Positions 22,655 to 34,294 of a stretch of 64,000 nt of DNA are shown here, piece by piece. The notes below the pieces were generated by a model. It saw nothing but the letters and a program-made list of their open reading frames with translations. It was not told where the DNA came from and did no database searches. The stretch covers positions 93,501 to 157,500 of the forward strand of contig CAJNDS010002226.1 in NCBI GenBank assembly GCA_905221605.1, in the 5' to 3' direction. This stretch comes from Symbiodinium natans. Lineage: Eukaryota > Sar > Dinophyceae > Suessiales > Symbiodiniaceae. How positions within the stretch are numbered: the stretch's first letter is position 1; every line of letters begins with the position of its first letter. The position numbers were made by a program, and so were the translations under genes.

Positions 22655-24247
22655 TGTTGTACGGATCTCCCACCGCAAAGAAAATCACCAGAGATTCCTG
22701 CAGAGACTCTCTGGCAAAGATTCTTTGAAGAATTATTTGCAAAAGGAGCCAGCAAGAAAGTAAAAAACCTTAAACCCTAAACCCTAAACCCTAAACCCCA
22801 AACTACTGTTGCCCAATATTAGGGAGGAATAGTTTTCGTGGGTTCTTAGAAGAAATTGGTTGAGAAGCGTTGGCCCAGAGCATCCCGTAGAGTATCCCTG
22901 GAGTGGGCTTAGGGCTTAGGGTTTAGGGTTTAGGGTTTAGGGTTTAGGGAATGGCAAATGCTCGCTTCATTGCCCATCGAACTGCGCAGCTTTACCTGGA
23001 ACTTTCAGGATTGCAATCAGAGGCAGGGGTTTACAGTTCTTTGGGCGTTTGGGGCCTCCATGCTGAAACATTGCGCCCCGCCTAACCCTTTTTGAAAATG
23101 AGAGCTAGCAGCTAACACCCTAGCATGCACAATCTGCAATCAACCGTTTCGACCTCGCAACTAGAGCCTATACCAAGACGATATATCGCCTCTACCCAGA
23201 TCTGGCTGTGCATCCTCATCGATCCCCTCCCCAGTATTGAGGGGCCCGCCAAACTATTGTTCAGACACAGCGCCAGAACAAACTTTTGGGGGGCCGGGGT
23301 TCGTTCGATGGATCTAAAACATGAATCCGAAAACCGCTCAACTTGCGCGGGCCGTCCCAAGCCAGGCCTGTACAGTTGCGGTAGTCCGGTGTGTGGCAGG
23401 CTTTTTCGGCTAGGACTGAGTAGTCCTCCGAGGTTTGAGGTCTAACAGGTTCAGGGAAGTTCAGGGTCTGTATTCGCTTGCCCCTAAACCACTACGACCT
23501 CGACCTGAAATCGCGAAACCCTCCGTGCTTCTCAAGGCTACCGACTCCACAACCGAAACCCTCAACTCCTAAACGCCCTAGGCCGAGGCCCTGAACCTTG
23601 ATCCCTAGGCTGAAGGACTCAAGAGACTTCAGGTCGGATTCGGCTTCAAAGGGTTTACGGTTTCCCGTGCAACCTAGGCAAGGCAAGAAACCCGGTGTGC
23701 TGCACGTGGTCTCCAAAGGGACATTCGACCTGGGACCCTCGGGCGCTCCAGGGACCCAGGAGCCCGGGACCCCTCGGACCCTAACCCCTATACCAGGAAA
23801 ACCAGGGCAGGTGCAGGGCATCTTTCTCTCTGCCAAGTGCGGCATTTTGGATTTGGGGGGGGGGGGGTTCAGCATTGAGGGTTTGGGAGCTTGGGACGCT
23901 AGTGGTCTGAGGACCTGACAGCTAAGCCCAGTTCTTGTCCAGAAGCCGATGCGATGATCCATGCTATCCCTTCACTACATGCCAACCAGTCAACGTCCAG
24001 GTGCGCTGCGCCTAATGACCCCAGACGCTTAGCCCGAAACCCTGAACCTTCAACCCCAAAGCCAGTTAGAATTGGCATTTTGGGTCATGAGCCCGTGTCA
24101 TACGTGTATACGGAGTACGGCGGGATGACAAGTGTAATTCTGTAAATGCTGCTGTTTCCACCCCCCAGGCCTGCACAGGGTGAACGCCAAGACCCTCGAG
24201 GCAGTGCTGTAAGTACCTGCTCCAGCGGTGCAGGTGGGGGTTTTGGA

Positions 24248-24360
24248 TTGAGGGCCCTTAACATGAAAAGGGGACCCCCTGAAATACCCCCTTTAAAAAA
24301 CCCTATATAAGCCAAGGGCTCATACTTCAGAACCCCTGGAAAAGAGGTAAGGGTTGAGGG
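24248..24360. mobile_element. Possible MITE-D copy, degraded
   Basis: AGGGCTCATACTTCAGAACCC and AAAGAGGTAAGGG match the D interior, and GAGGGCCCTTAACATG resembles a D end. Confidence 0.45.
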
Positions 24361-25044
24361 CCGCACAAACCCGAAAGATCTTGCATCAAACGTTTAGGCG
24401 CTTCATCAAAGTTCATGCATCCGTACAGGTCCGTACACTTCCCCCCAGAGTTCCCTCTTGTGAGGTTCTAGTATTCACACGAAGCTATGTATTTAGGTCA
24501 GCGAAAAAAGAACACAATTTTCAGAGAACCACCCATCTCCCGAACACAATGTACGAAGCAACCCTCACTCTCAGGCGAAGGGGAAGCCTTGCGATGACTA
24601 CATGCACCACACCCCTCCGACCAGGGCTCAGTCCTCTTGGACGAAAAACCCTACATTGAGCTCTCAGACCGCCAACTGATTTCTTGGGCATAAGGATGTG
24701 CAGGGTTGTGCTCTTGTGGTAAATTACGGTCTTATTTCTTGGGTCTATATGATAGCACAGACCTTGTAGTTTAGGGTACCAAAAGAAGACCCGTAAAAAA
24801 TTCTCGTATGTCTGCAAAGGGGGGGTAAGCAGTTGAGTGCTGTGCGACCCAGTCGCACATCCTCTTGCGGCGGGTATGTCGGGCAGAAGGCCCACTCATC
24901 GTGGTAGACCCACCTCGGCTGGTTAAGATAAGGGGCAGGGGCCTCTGGAAGTCCGGACTTCGGACACTTACGTTCTGAACCAGTGTTCTGTGGTAGGTAT
25001 CCATAAACACAGAACCCCTTCAAAATGGCCCCGCTGGGAGCAAT

Positions 25045-25103
25045 CCTAAACCCTAAACCCTAAACCCTAAACCCTAAACCCTAAACCCTAAACCCTAAAC
25101 CCT
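25045..25103 (-). repeat. CCCTAAA array
   Basis: About eight clean units. Confidence 0.94.
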
Positions 25104-25216
25104 GAACCTTGCGTAATCTCAGCAGGCCACATTGCTTGCCTGGACAGGGCCTCCACCGGCCCATGAAGGCCAAATCTGCCTTGCAACGAACAGGGCTGTT
25201 GGGTTCAGGGTTTAGG

Positions 25217-25358
25217 GAGGCTCGGGTTTAGGGTTTAGGGTTTAGGGTTTAGGGTTTAGGGTTTAGGGTTTAGGGTTTAGGGTTTAGGGTTTAGGGTTTA
25301 GGGTTTAGGGTTTAGGGTTTAGGGTTTAGGGTTTAGGGTTTATATAGGGTTTAGGGTT
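25217..25358 (+). repeat. TTTAGGG array, 142 bp
   Basis: About 17 uninterrupted TTTAGGG units, then a TATAGGG step and further units. Opposite in orientation to the array at 25045. Confidence 0.96.
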
Positions 25359-26251
25359 CAGTTTAGGGCTTACTTGCACGCGTAGGGAGCATGGCAGGCA
25401 ACATAGGTTTGTACGTAGAGAAAGGGGCTTGAAAGGGGTTTAGGGCTAGGGAGGCTCGGGGTTTTGGATGTTTTGGGGGTTCCCCTAAGTAGTCCGGCAG
25501 CCAATGTCACGACTGACAACTTTAGAATTTTTCACGACTATCCAACTAAAGTGAGAGCTGTCGATCGGGGCATATCAAAAGTCCCGACGTCATACGCGGT
25601 GCCTTTCTACGCGCCAATTGTTTGCTGGTTGTGTTCCTGTCGCTATTAACGCACCTTGTTGGCAATTTGCTTTCATAGCAGACCCGATTCCCAAAACCCT
25701 TAAACGAACAACGAGTTGCCTGGGGGTCAGGACTGCACATCGTCGTTGTTGAGCATTCTCACCCCCCAAGGCCCTGCGTTTACCTACTAGGTGTAGGCCA
25801 CTTTAAACCCTGAAACCCTGAAACCCTAAACCCTAAGCCCAAGCAACAAATCCCTCAGGCGCTGAACCAAAAGCTCCTCAAACTCTCGGCACAGTTGTGG
25901 AGTCTGTTCCCAACCCAAGGCGAGCAAGCGCCGGCAGATGAACCAACCAGGTCTCTCACATGGGAGGTTCTAGGATTGTGCGCCCATAGGGGGCCTAGGT
26001 CTGGGGCTTAACGTGGTCCCTTCAGTTTGTTTGCCCGGGTTCTTTCAGACCCTAAACCCTAAACCATCCTAAACCCTAAACCCTAAACCCTACACCCTAA
26101 ACCCTCAACCCTAAAACCCAATTCTCAGTCAGGGCGCAGTTCACGATGAACCGTCCATGGCCGCTCTCCTGCATGACCACGCGCTGGCGGTAGTCTCTAC
26201 TGGAACTTAGCGCCCCAAGGAACCATAGACAAGAGTGCTCTATTTTCTGGA

Positions 26252-26311
26252 GTAGGTTTGGGGGGGCCCTATAAAATGGGATTCAGAGTAACATTATGTT
26301 CAAACCCACCC
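26252..26311. mobile_element. MITE-F copy, short form
   Basis: 60 bp. Starts GTAGGTTTGGGGGGGCCCTA and ends TATGTTCAAACCCACCC. Confidence 0.6.
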
Positions 26312-26805
26312 TGTGTTGGTTACATCATGAACATCCTATCTCGCTGTATGCATCTGCCAAGGCGGTCGGCCCTGGCCTTGCAAAAAGAAATCAACAATTG
26401 CGGTTTAGGGTTGGATTTTTACATATCAGCACAGCGTGCACACCACGTAAGGCGTAAGACCTCAACAAAATTGAAACCATCTCCCCCGGCCGCACAGCAC
26501 GAAACCCTGTCCCCAGCGCTGTCTCCGCCTGAAACCTTAATCTTTACAGGTCCCTGCACCCCTTCTCCTCTGCCAAAGACCCGAAAACCACCCCTCCACA
26601 TCTCAGCCTCAACACCCACAACAACCAGCCCTAAAACAGCCGTGGCTCGCTTACATTGAAAGATGTGAAAAAAAGGCCACACCTTACAACACCAAGGAAC
26701 CCTCATCCCTAGCCCTCCACCTCCAATGTGTAGAAGCCCATTGAACTGCAATTGTTGTGCAGCTAGAAGTCTACTCAGAACAGCGCCTGTTGGGGGGAAA
26801 AAATG

Positions 26806-26900
26806 TGACTACTAGAATTACCATAAATTGCTATAAGTTACTATAAACTACTATCAATTACTACAATTGCTATAAATTCCTACTATTTCTGTAAATAAGG
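26806..26900. repeat. AT-rich ACTATAAATT-type degenerate repeat
   Basis: About eight 10-12-bp words of the form ACTATAAATT or GCTATAAGTT. Confidence 0.7.
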
Positions 26901-27868
26901 CTCCTGTGTTAAAGGAACTGGGCCACCGCACAGCATCCGGCTGCAATGCCTGCCGGTGCGCCACCAGCAGTTTGAACTTGGCGGGAAAGAAGACCTCAGG
27001 GCGGCTGTCAAGGCCAAAAGACCTAATAGGGTTTAGGGTTTAGGGTTTAGGGTTTAGGGTTTAGGGCTTAGGGCTTGGGTCAGTCCTAGGAGCCTATCTG
27101 AACGGTAAACGCTAAGATTTGGGATGTAGAGAAAACTTGTCGAGTGCTTCAGGGCTTGAGGGCGTACCTAAAGTTGCACAACAGTATAGTATAGTCTCTG
27201 AAGACTCTTGCTCGAATGCTTTAACGTGAGGACTTGCTTTAATGCTTTAAAGGCTTCCGACCACAACGCAATGCATGGAGTTGGTGTTTGCCACTACCTA
27301 TTCTTTCCAATGTACCTTCAACATTTCAAAAGTAGTGTTTGGCCCTGAGGCCCTTTGAGGTTGCTGTCGGCTGTCGATTGATTAAGAGCGGAAACCAGAG
27401 GCCCAAAAGAGAAGAAGAGGACTGGGCTTCTTGGCCCTTGGCCGTGGTGGAACCAGGGCCACGGCCGTGTCGGGATCAAGCTTGATCGTCCAGTCATAGT
27501 GCATCCACTCCTCACGCGCTCCGTGTGCCCGCTCCGAAAGTAAGGTGGGAGGTGGCAACCCTAAACCCTGATTCAATCCTAAGCTCCAAACTCTAAACAC
27601 TTCTCAAACGCTAAACCCTATATCCCCGACCAGACCCATCAACCCCCAGACCCCGGAGTCCCCTACCTACACCTACGTTGCACCCACATCTGCATGGCTG
27701 CAAGCTTTTCGAGCTCCGAATCTGGAGTTTGCTCACAGCATGTTGGCAACTTTGGACTTTTGCGAGCCGGTTCAACAAACAGACTGGGAACCTGATTAAA
27801 ACGTTCACGCTTGGTTGTCTTGCTGCACGGGATTTGTCTGTGGAAAGTATTGCATACACTGCAAACAC

Positions 27869-27977
27869 ACAAGGGGGTTGACGACAACTAGGGACCCATA
27901 CTATACACCCCAGATAGTAGGATTCCCTTGCAATAAGGACCCCAATAAGGTACCCCGAATTTCGGAAACTCCCACAT
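27869..27977. mobile_element. MITE-A copy, inverted relative to 9171
   Basis: GGGGGTTGACGACAACTAGGG on the left and GGTACCCCGAATTTCGGAAAC then TCCCACATG on the right. AGTAGGATTCCC is shared with other A copies. Confidence 0.82.
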
Positions 27978-28080
27978 GCAGTCCCAATGGGCTTGTGTTC
28001 ACGCGCCTCGTCCGCGCACGAGCAAGTGACGCTTCACTTCAATCTTCAAACCTCTTCCCCGAATATCTTGGACTCCAGTG

Positions 28081-28153
28081 TGGCATGCTCCCCTAATACT
28101 AACCCCTATTAACATCCCTATCAAGGACTGGTAGTATCAGGGGGAGCATCCCA
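28081..28153. mobile_element. MITE-C copy with candidate 11-bp target duplication
   Basis: Left GGCATGCTCCCCTAATACTA, right TAGTATCAGGGGGAGCATCC. GACTCCAGTGT directly precedes it and GACTCCAATGT directly follows it, matching at 10 of 11 bases. Confidence 0.88.
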
Positions 28154-28231
28154 GACTCCAATGTCAAAACGCGTTTGAATATGTGCTGCAGCAAACTAGA
28201 GACCCACAAAACAAAAGAAGCAGGCTGCGGC

Positions 28232-28320
28232 TGGGTTTAGGGTTTAGGGTTTAGGGTTTAGGGTTTAGGGTTTAGTGTTTAGGGTTTAGGGTTTAGGGTT
28301 TAGGGCTTAGGGTTTAGGGT
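28232..28320 (+). repeat. TTTAGGG array
   Basis: About 12 units with single TTTAGTG and CTTAGGG variants. Confidence 0.94.
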
Positions 28321-29005
28321 GTGCTTAGATATGTGTAAAGCCTGGGGTCAGAGTGGGTTAAGGGGTGTTTGCACCCATTTCCCAACCCGAAGCCCTCCTT
28401 CAACCAGAAGCAGCCTCGAGCCGAAAAAACTAAACCCCAAAGCTCCCAAAGCCATACACGCCGACCCCTTTCACTGGGACTTTCTTAGTGTGCTCCTTGT
28501 CGTCAAGAACTTTCCGCCACAGCGGTTTGAAGATTCTTGTGTTCCTCAGCTTGCAAGGGGCTTAGGGTATAGGGTTTACCTTCAGAATTGAAAAAAGACG
28601 TTCGTTGTTAGCTGTTAGAAGTTACTCGTATGCAAAACCCCAATTGCAGGGAGCGTCGGCATGTTACAATGTATTGTTTGTTTTTTAACCCCACGCCTGC
28701 CGGTCTTTTCATGGCTTGTAGGAGTTCGTGTCTGAGGTGTGTGTTTTTGCGCACGAGGGGTCTTTTGGCACATTTTTCTCGTGCAGCAACGTAATATTGA
28801 AAGAAGTTGCTGCCTCTAAGGCCGCTTCAACTTTGCGCTTGCAGTGCGAGTATAGAAACCGTTGCACATCGAAGTTGGAACGCGTTAACCACGCCCTGGC
28901 TTGAAATATATCAGCCCTTGCTGACGTAGTCACATGGTCCTGGCCAACGGAACGCCACATGAGCGACTGCCAAAACCGGCTCGAGGTGCTAATGGACGCA
29001 ACATG

Positions 29006-29070
29006 AGGGGTGTCGCTTTTCAAGTGTTCCCATCGTCTTACAGGGTTTTCGCATCAGTTATCCACGCTTG
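29006..29070. repeat. Direct repeat, copy 1 (partner 29133-29195)
   Basis: GGGGTGTCGCTTTTCAAGTG and the following GTTCCCATCGTCTTACAGGG recur 127 bp downstream with few changes. Confidence 0.85.
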
Positions 29071-29132
29071 ATGTTTGTAGGCGTCGCTTTGGGAAAAATC
29101 AAGGCAACAGCACACCCAACGGTTCATTAACT

Positions 29133-29195
29133 TAGGGGTGTCGCTTTTCAAGTGTTCCCATCGTTTTACAGGGTTTTGGGCATTCGTGTCCACCC
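29133..29195. repeat. Direct repeat, copy 2
   Basis: Partner of 29006-29070; similarity fades after the ACAGGGTTTT block. Confidence 0.85.
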
Positions 29196-29516
29196 CTTAC
29201 TTAATTGAATGGCTGGGGGTTTTGGCGCTTGCTCACATGGTTGCGGGTGCATGCCTTTTTCCTGTCTGGATTTTGCAATAGCATAGGACATAAGAACCTT
29301 TTTGAAGGGTTCATCTCACCACTCAGCCCTTGAGGTTTAGAAACTTTTCCGAAGAAATGCGAACCGCTGCGCGATGCCTTGTGCAGAAGAGACGGTGATC
29401 CAGGACCCCCTGGGGTACCGTTCATGCAGGCAGGATGATCGGAGTCGCCAAGAATCCTGAAATTGCTCCTCAAGCCCAAACAACTACAATGCCCTCCCCC
29501 AAACCCCGTCGGTACC

Positions 29517-29925
29517 CCCCCCATGGTATCCCCCCCCTCCCCCCCCCCCTCGCACCCCCCCCCACCCCCCCCTAAACCCTAAACCCTAAACCCTAAACCC
29601 TAAACCCTAAACCCTAAACCCTAAACCCTAAACCCTAAACCCCTAAACCCTAAACCCTAAACCCTCAACCCAAACCCCAACCGGGCGGGGCGCGGACCCT
29701 AAACCCTAAACCCTAAACCATAAACCCTTAACCCTAAACCCTTAACCCTAAACCCTAAACCCTTAACCCTAAACCCTGAACCCTGAACCCTAAACCCTAA
29801 ACCCAAACCCCAACCACACCACCCCACAGGGGGGCCCAAACCAGGGGACAGGGCGGGGAAAGAATTGGGGGGGGGCCATGGGGGGGCGGGGGACCATGGG
29901 GGAGGGGGGGGTGGGGGGGGGCAGC
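29517..29925. other. C-rich and G-rich blocks around CCCTAAA arrays
   Basis: 29517-29572 is almost pure C with CCATGG and CGCAC interruptions. It runs into CCCTAAA arrays at 29572-29670 and 29697-29807. 29829-29925 is almost pure G with CCATGG interruptions. The C and G blocks are roughly inverted and could pair or form four-stranded structures. Confidence 0.75.
29572..29807 (-). repeat. Two CCCTAAA arrays with a short gap
   Basis: About 14 units, then a 26-bp G/C-rich gap, then about 15 units in which CCCTTAA and CCCTGAA variants occur. Confidence 0.94.
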
Positions 29926-30280
29926 GACGCTGCACCATATATATCGACCAAGCACGTCGTGGTGCGGCCTGGCTGCATCACTGTCCAGTAAATGCCGCCC
30001 CGTTCCGCGTGCAGGTCTATGTTTGGTAACCTTGGCTCGCAGGGGACCCTAAAGCCAAAACGCCTCAACCTCAGACGCAAAAACCGAAAGAGCAGCCTAA
30101 CAACACAACCACGCAGATGTGGCCATCTAATTGCTGGATCACGAAGTCTTACCACAACCCTAAACCCTAAACCCTAAACCCTAAAGGTTGGGGGTGGAGG
30201 CGTTTACCTTCCCTCTGAGCATGCCGGAACAAAGGATTATCGGATACGAGCCCACCTGGAGACTAGTGCATCTGCAACTA

Positions 30281-30416
30281 CTACTATCTGCTGAAGCCGT
30301 CCCCCCCCCCACCCCAAAAAAAAATAAAAATAAAAATAAATGAATAAAATGGAGATCGTACTCCATAAAGGGAAGAAGACCTTTGATTCTTCGGGTGGTT
30401 CTTAAGCAATTAGTAG
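30281..30416. mobile_element. MITE-E copy
   Basis: Left CTACTATCTGCTGAAGCC, right GGTTCTTAAGCAATTAGTAG. The interior has a C run, an A-rich AAATAAAAAT stretch, and an inverted GAGATCGTACTCC word. Confidence 0.75.
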
Positions 30417-30543
30417 GTAAGAAAACGAAAGCTCCCCATGATGGGGTTGCCTTGCCTTCTGGGGGCACTACAGCCCAGACGTGAATACTCTGGTGATGGC
30501 CAGGCTCTAAGCCCCACCTTGACGCCCTGAGCCGTGAACGCCG

Positions 30544-30654
30544 CATGGGGGTTTCCGAAATTAGGGCCACCTTATTGGGATCTGAATAATAAGGGGATCC
30601 TACTATTTGGGGTGTCTATATTAGGGGTCCTCTATTTTCGTAAACCCCTACATG
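30544..30654. mobile_element. MITE-A copy, reference for the family
   Basis: 111 bp. Left CATGGGGGTTTCCGAAATTAG, right CTATTTTCGTAAACCCCTAC ending ATG. Inverted termini of about 20 bp with a few mismatches. Confidence 0.9.
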
Positions 30655-31316
30655 CAGCTGCTCTGCACGCCGCGTCACACTTTCGTGAGGGTCCTCGCCG
30701 GACCTCCCAAGCTGTTGCCGGAGACGGATTAGCTTGCCCCGATTCGCCCGACTCCCTAAACCCGAAAACTCAGTAAACGCATCTGGTAATATTCGACATC
30801 CATCCAGCGTGGCTTGAAGTCAACATCTATGGCAACACAACAGCCTGCACAATGTGCTCCAATGCTTCCACATTCGTGATTGCACACAGAGCTGTATGTT
30901 TATAACCCAAGACCCTATAGGGTGCTCGGATCCTGCACTGTGCCCTCTGCACGAACATGCCTTGTCACCCAGCGTGGCCTTAAGACGATGGCAACAAAAA
31001 TGGCAGCCCAGCCTACTTCCATCACTTGGTTGGAGTAAATCGAGAACTTGTCACCTCAGGGTTCGCAAACATGGTGTTTCCCTGAGCTTATCTAAGACAG
31101 GCTTACCGGTCAGGGCGGAATATGCATTCTCCATGGGGTTTACAAGGGAACCAGGGCAGGAAGTCCCAGTAAAGTGGCATTGAACACCTCTTGCTTTATA
31201 CCTCGAAACCCTATCCTAAGCCGGCGAAAAAACCCTAAACCCGAAACCCTAATCCCTAATTCCCAAGCCTCAGCCTTAAAACTTAAACCGACATAGTGCC
31301 ACACTTCTAACTACAT

Positions 31317-31438
31317 TGGTAGCCCAGTGGTACCCTTTACCTTGTTTTGGCTCCGGGTTCCCCTATAAGGTAACCAGCCCCAAAAAGGGTTTAGGGTTTA
31401 GGGTTCCCTTGTCATGATATGGTTGCTGGGCTACCAAG
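31317..31438. mobile_element. MITE-B copy with two telomeric units inserted
   Basis: Both ends are intact (TTGGTAGCCCAGTGGTACC and GGTTGCTGGGCTACCAA). Read against the reverse of 21197-21308, the interior word AAAAAGGG-TG-CCCTT has become AAAAAGGG, then TTTAGGGTTTAGGGTT, then CCCTT. The net gain is 14 bp, two telomeric units. Confidence 0.92.
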
Positions 31439-32120
31439 CTACGCATGCTTCAAGCAGGGGCCTTAGTCTACTTTTCCGCCATAGGACCGCAGCAGCGCAC
31501 CAGTTTGGAAGGTTGCCCTCGAACCCCTCAACCATAGACCCTAGACCCTTAACCCTAAACCCAAAACCCTGATGACCCATCAAACCCGAAGCCCAAAAAA
31601 CCCTCAACAGCGCAAACCCTGCAACGAAGACTGCAGGCGGGCTGCAAGCGGCCACGCCAGCTTTCAACTCCTCAAGACGCAGGATTGAAGGTCTAGTGTG
31701 TTGTGGGTTTGCGGTTGATGGTTGAGGCTCGAGGTTCAGGTTTGGGGTTCGGGGTTTGTGGCTGAGGATTCGGGGTTTAGAGGTTTGGGGGGTTGAGGGT
31801 TCAGGGTTGGGGCTTGCAAGGCGTTTGCTTGGGGGCAGTAAGGGTGGGGTAGGGTTCAAGGCTTCGGGCCTGGACAACTACACCCTAAACCCTAAACTGC
31901 TCTGCATCTTCTTCAAAGGGGATAGGCTGAGGGGGGAATGTTGGGGATATAGACCCTCTGAATAAGGTCCCTGTTTAAGAGAGCCAGAAGAGGGTAAAGA
32001 AGGGAGGTTCCCTAAACCCTAAACCCTAAACCCTAAACCCTAAACCCTAAACCCTCAACTCGGTCCAAGGCTTGCTGCAATCATCCAAATGCCTCTGGGG
32101 GATCAACCATGACAAGTTGG

Positions 32121-32256
32121 GAGGTTCCCCCTTGAATCTAACAGTCCTTCATAGGGATTATAGTACCCCCAATCATAGAATCCCTATTAAGGACTGATAG
32201 TACCCCCCTATCATATAATCCCTACTAAGGACTGATAGTACAAGGGGGATCATCCC
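32121..32256. mobile_element. MITE-C copy with internal duplication
   Basis: Left TTGGGAGGTTCCCCCTTGAA, right CAAGGGGGATCATCCCAA. The interior word AAGGACTGATAGTACCCCCC and its surroundings occur twice. ATGACAAG precedes and ATGACGAG follows, a possible target duplication. Confidence 0.85.
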
Positions 32257-34042
32257 AAATGACGAGCCGTCCCCTTTCAGCGAACCATGCTCTCAAGGCG
32301 GCAGATGTCCCAGCGATGTGGCAGCGGCTCAGCACTCTGCTCTTGCAGCATGCGGCTCCGAAGCGCCATGCAATATAGGGGCCTTACCCTAATTAGAGTA
32401 GTTTTTTTTTTTTGGGGGGGGGTACTATAGTATACTTATCAAGGGACCCTAAAGGAATACCATAAGGGAATACCAGTAGTAAATATTCCGACCCCTATAT
32501 TCCGCTTCTGTCTCATTGTCCGTTGAATCGACGTCTTGTTCGGTCGCCCAGCTCCAGAACTTGCACAAACCCTAGCCCTAAACCCTAAACCCTAAACCCT
32601 AAACCCTAAAGTCAGTGCTCACTGGAAGTTTAGGGCCTACGCTGTGGTCGACTCTTGCTCTGGGGTTTAGGGTTTTTTGGACCCAAGCTCTAAACCCGAA
32701 ACCCCTAACCCTAAACCCTAAACCCGAAACCCTAAACCTTAAACCCTAAACCCTAAACCCTAAACCCTATGTGGCCGGCAAACTCCCTTAGGTTGATGTC
32801 CCAGAAAGGCTGGCGTTGCCCAACTTTAGGGGTGGGGCTCACTCAAACTTTGGGGTCTAGGGTGTTTTGGCTATAGGACCTGTACAAAAACCTCCGGTTG
32901 TTCCGCTCCCAAGCCCTACAGCCTGAACAGGGGCCCCTGAAAAAGGCGAAGCCAAAACGAACAGACCCGAGACCCCTCCTGGGCCCCCCCACCCCCCCAC
33001 CCCCGCTCGAACTTCCGAAGGGGCCGGAATTTGAGGGATCTAGTTTCGGGATTGGGGTTTCAGGCTTTAGGTTTTTTAGGTCGGGATTAAGGTTTAGGGC
33101 TTAGGTGTTTAGGGCTTAGTTTCGGGACTAGGGTGACCCTACCCAAAAGAAAAAAAAACAGGTTCAACTGAGCCAAGCGCGATCTGCTCGCTGATGAGCT
33201 CAGGCTCATCCGACCATGGGAGAATGAGGCCTTTTTGGGGTTTAAGGTCTAGGGTTTAGGAGAAGGGGGCTGACGGTTTAAGGGTTTAGGGTTGGAGTTG
33301 GAGGGGTGTCATGGGGCCGGTGGGGAGGGGGCGGGGAAGAACACATGGTCTCCGCTGCGGCCTCTAGCACACCACCTTCCCGACCTATTTAGGACACCAT
33401 TCTGATCTCTAGAGCCCTGCAGCAAAAAGCTGACATTTTTGTTTCTCTTGTTGTGGCCGGGCTGACGGGAAACGGGGTTTGGACTGCAGCTGTACATCCC
33501 ATTCTCGTCAACACCCCAAGCCCGAAAACCCGCAACAAACACCCTCAGATCTGTTCGTAAAGCGGCAGTCTGAACTTATTGGGGCAAAGATTCTTGAAGA
33601 CCCAGGTTGGTAGGGCCTGAACAAACAGGAAGAGAGTACCAAGAGTATGGGCTCTTCTTCATGAGAACCCTAAACCTTACAGAACATCCCTGAGCCCCCA
33701 AACCCTCAAGGACGGTCTAAGGCCGCTTAAGCAAGATCCAGGAGGCAGAAGCAGAAGAGGCTGGCGACCGGAACCTGTCACCAGACTACTAGGCTATGCA
33801 ACAATACAGGTAGTGCTCTGAATTAGGGTCCCTGTTTGGGATCCCTTTTTAAAGGGCGCCGCCTTACAATGCGTACCCCACTGGCGGGGTGTGCTTATAA
33901 GGTTTATCGGGATGAGGGTTTGGGGTTCAGGGTTTTGGGCTGAGGGCTTGCGATTTGGAGTTTGGAGTTCAGGGCGATTCTAGGGCGTTGAGGCCTGGGG
34001 TTTCGGCTTCGGGTTCGGTTCATGGGCTCGCGGTGTTGGGGT

Positions 34043-34061
34043 GGGGGGGGGGGGGGGGGGG
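34043..34061 (+). repeat. G19 homopolymer
   Basis: Uninterrupted run of 19 G. Confidence 0.9.
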
Positions 34062-34197
34062 TGGTTTCGAAGGTTTTAGGCGCTTAAGGCTTTGGGGGCT
34101 CTAGGGTTGAAGGCACAGGTACAAAACGAAGCCAATAGCCTAAATCCCATAGCCTAAATCCCAGAAAGCCTCAGAAACACCAGGGGCCTAAAGTTGT

Positions 34198-34294
34198 AAT
34201 GTTCCCCCTTACACTAACAGTCCATAATAGGGATTATACGAATAGTGGGTACTATAGTCTGCTTCAAGAACTGTTAGTATAGAGGAACATCCCA
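34198..34294. mobile_element. MITE-C copy with candidate long target duplication
   Basis: Left AATGTTCCCCCTTACACTAAC, right GTTAGTATAGAGGAACATCCC. CAGGGGCCTAAA lies just before the element and again just after it, 12 identical bases. Confidence 0.9.

Larger units (their letters stand above)
17641..25044. other. Gene-free mosaic
   Basis: No supported gene. Telomere-type groups: 18118-18137, 18422-18536 (degenerate), 19756-19820, 19929-19999, 21419-21472 (TTTGGGG), 21620-21687, 21830-21885, 22035-22083, 22186-22240, 22339-22430, 22767-22802 and 22908-22949. MITE copies: A (18139), D (19398, 24248), C (20253), B (21197), F (22511). A C25 run is at 22630. The stretches 20360-21000 and 23000-24240 are unique and give only short frames. 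Confidence 0.6.
25359..29516. other. Gene-free mosaic
   Basis: No supported gene. It contains CCCTAAA at 26046-26120, TTTAGGG at 27029-27078 and 28232-28320, MITE-F (26252), MITE-A (27869), MITE-C (28081), a short AT-rich repeat of ACTATAAATT-like words (about 26806-26900), and a two-copy direct repeat (29006, 29133). The stretches 26320-26780, 27080-27550 and 28600-29500 are otherwise unique. Confidence 0.6.
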
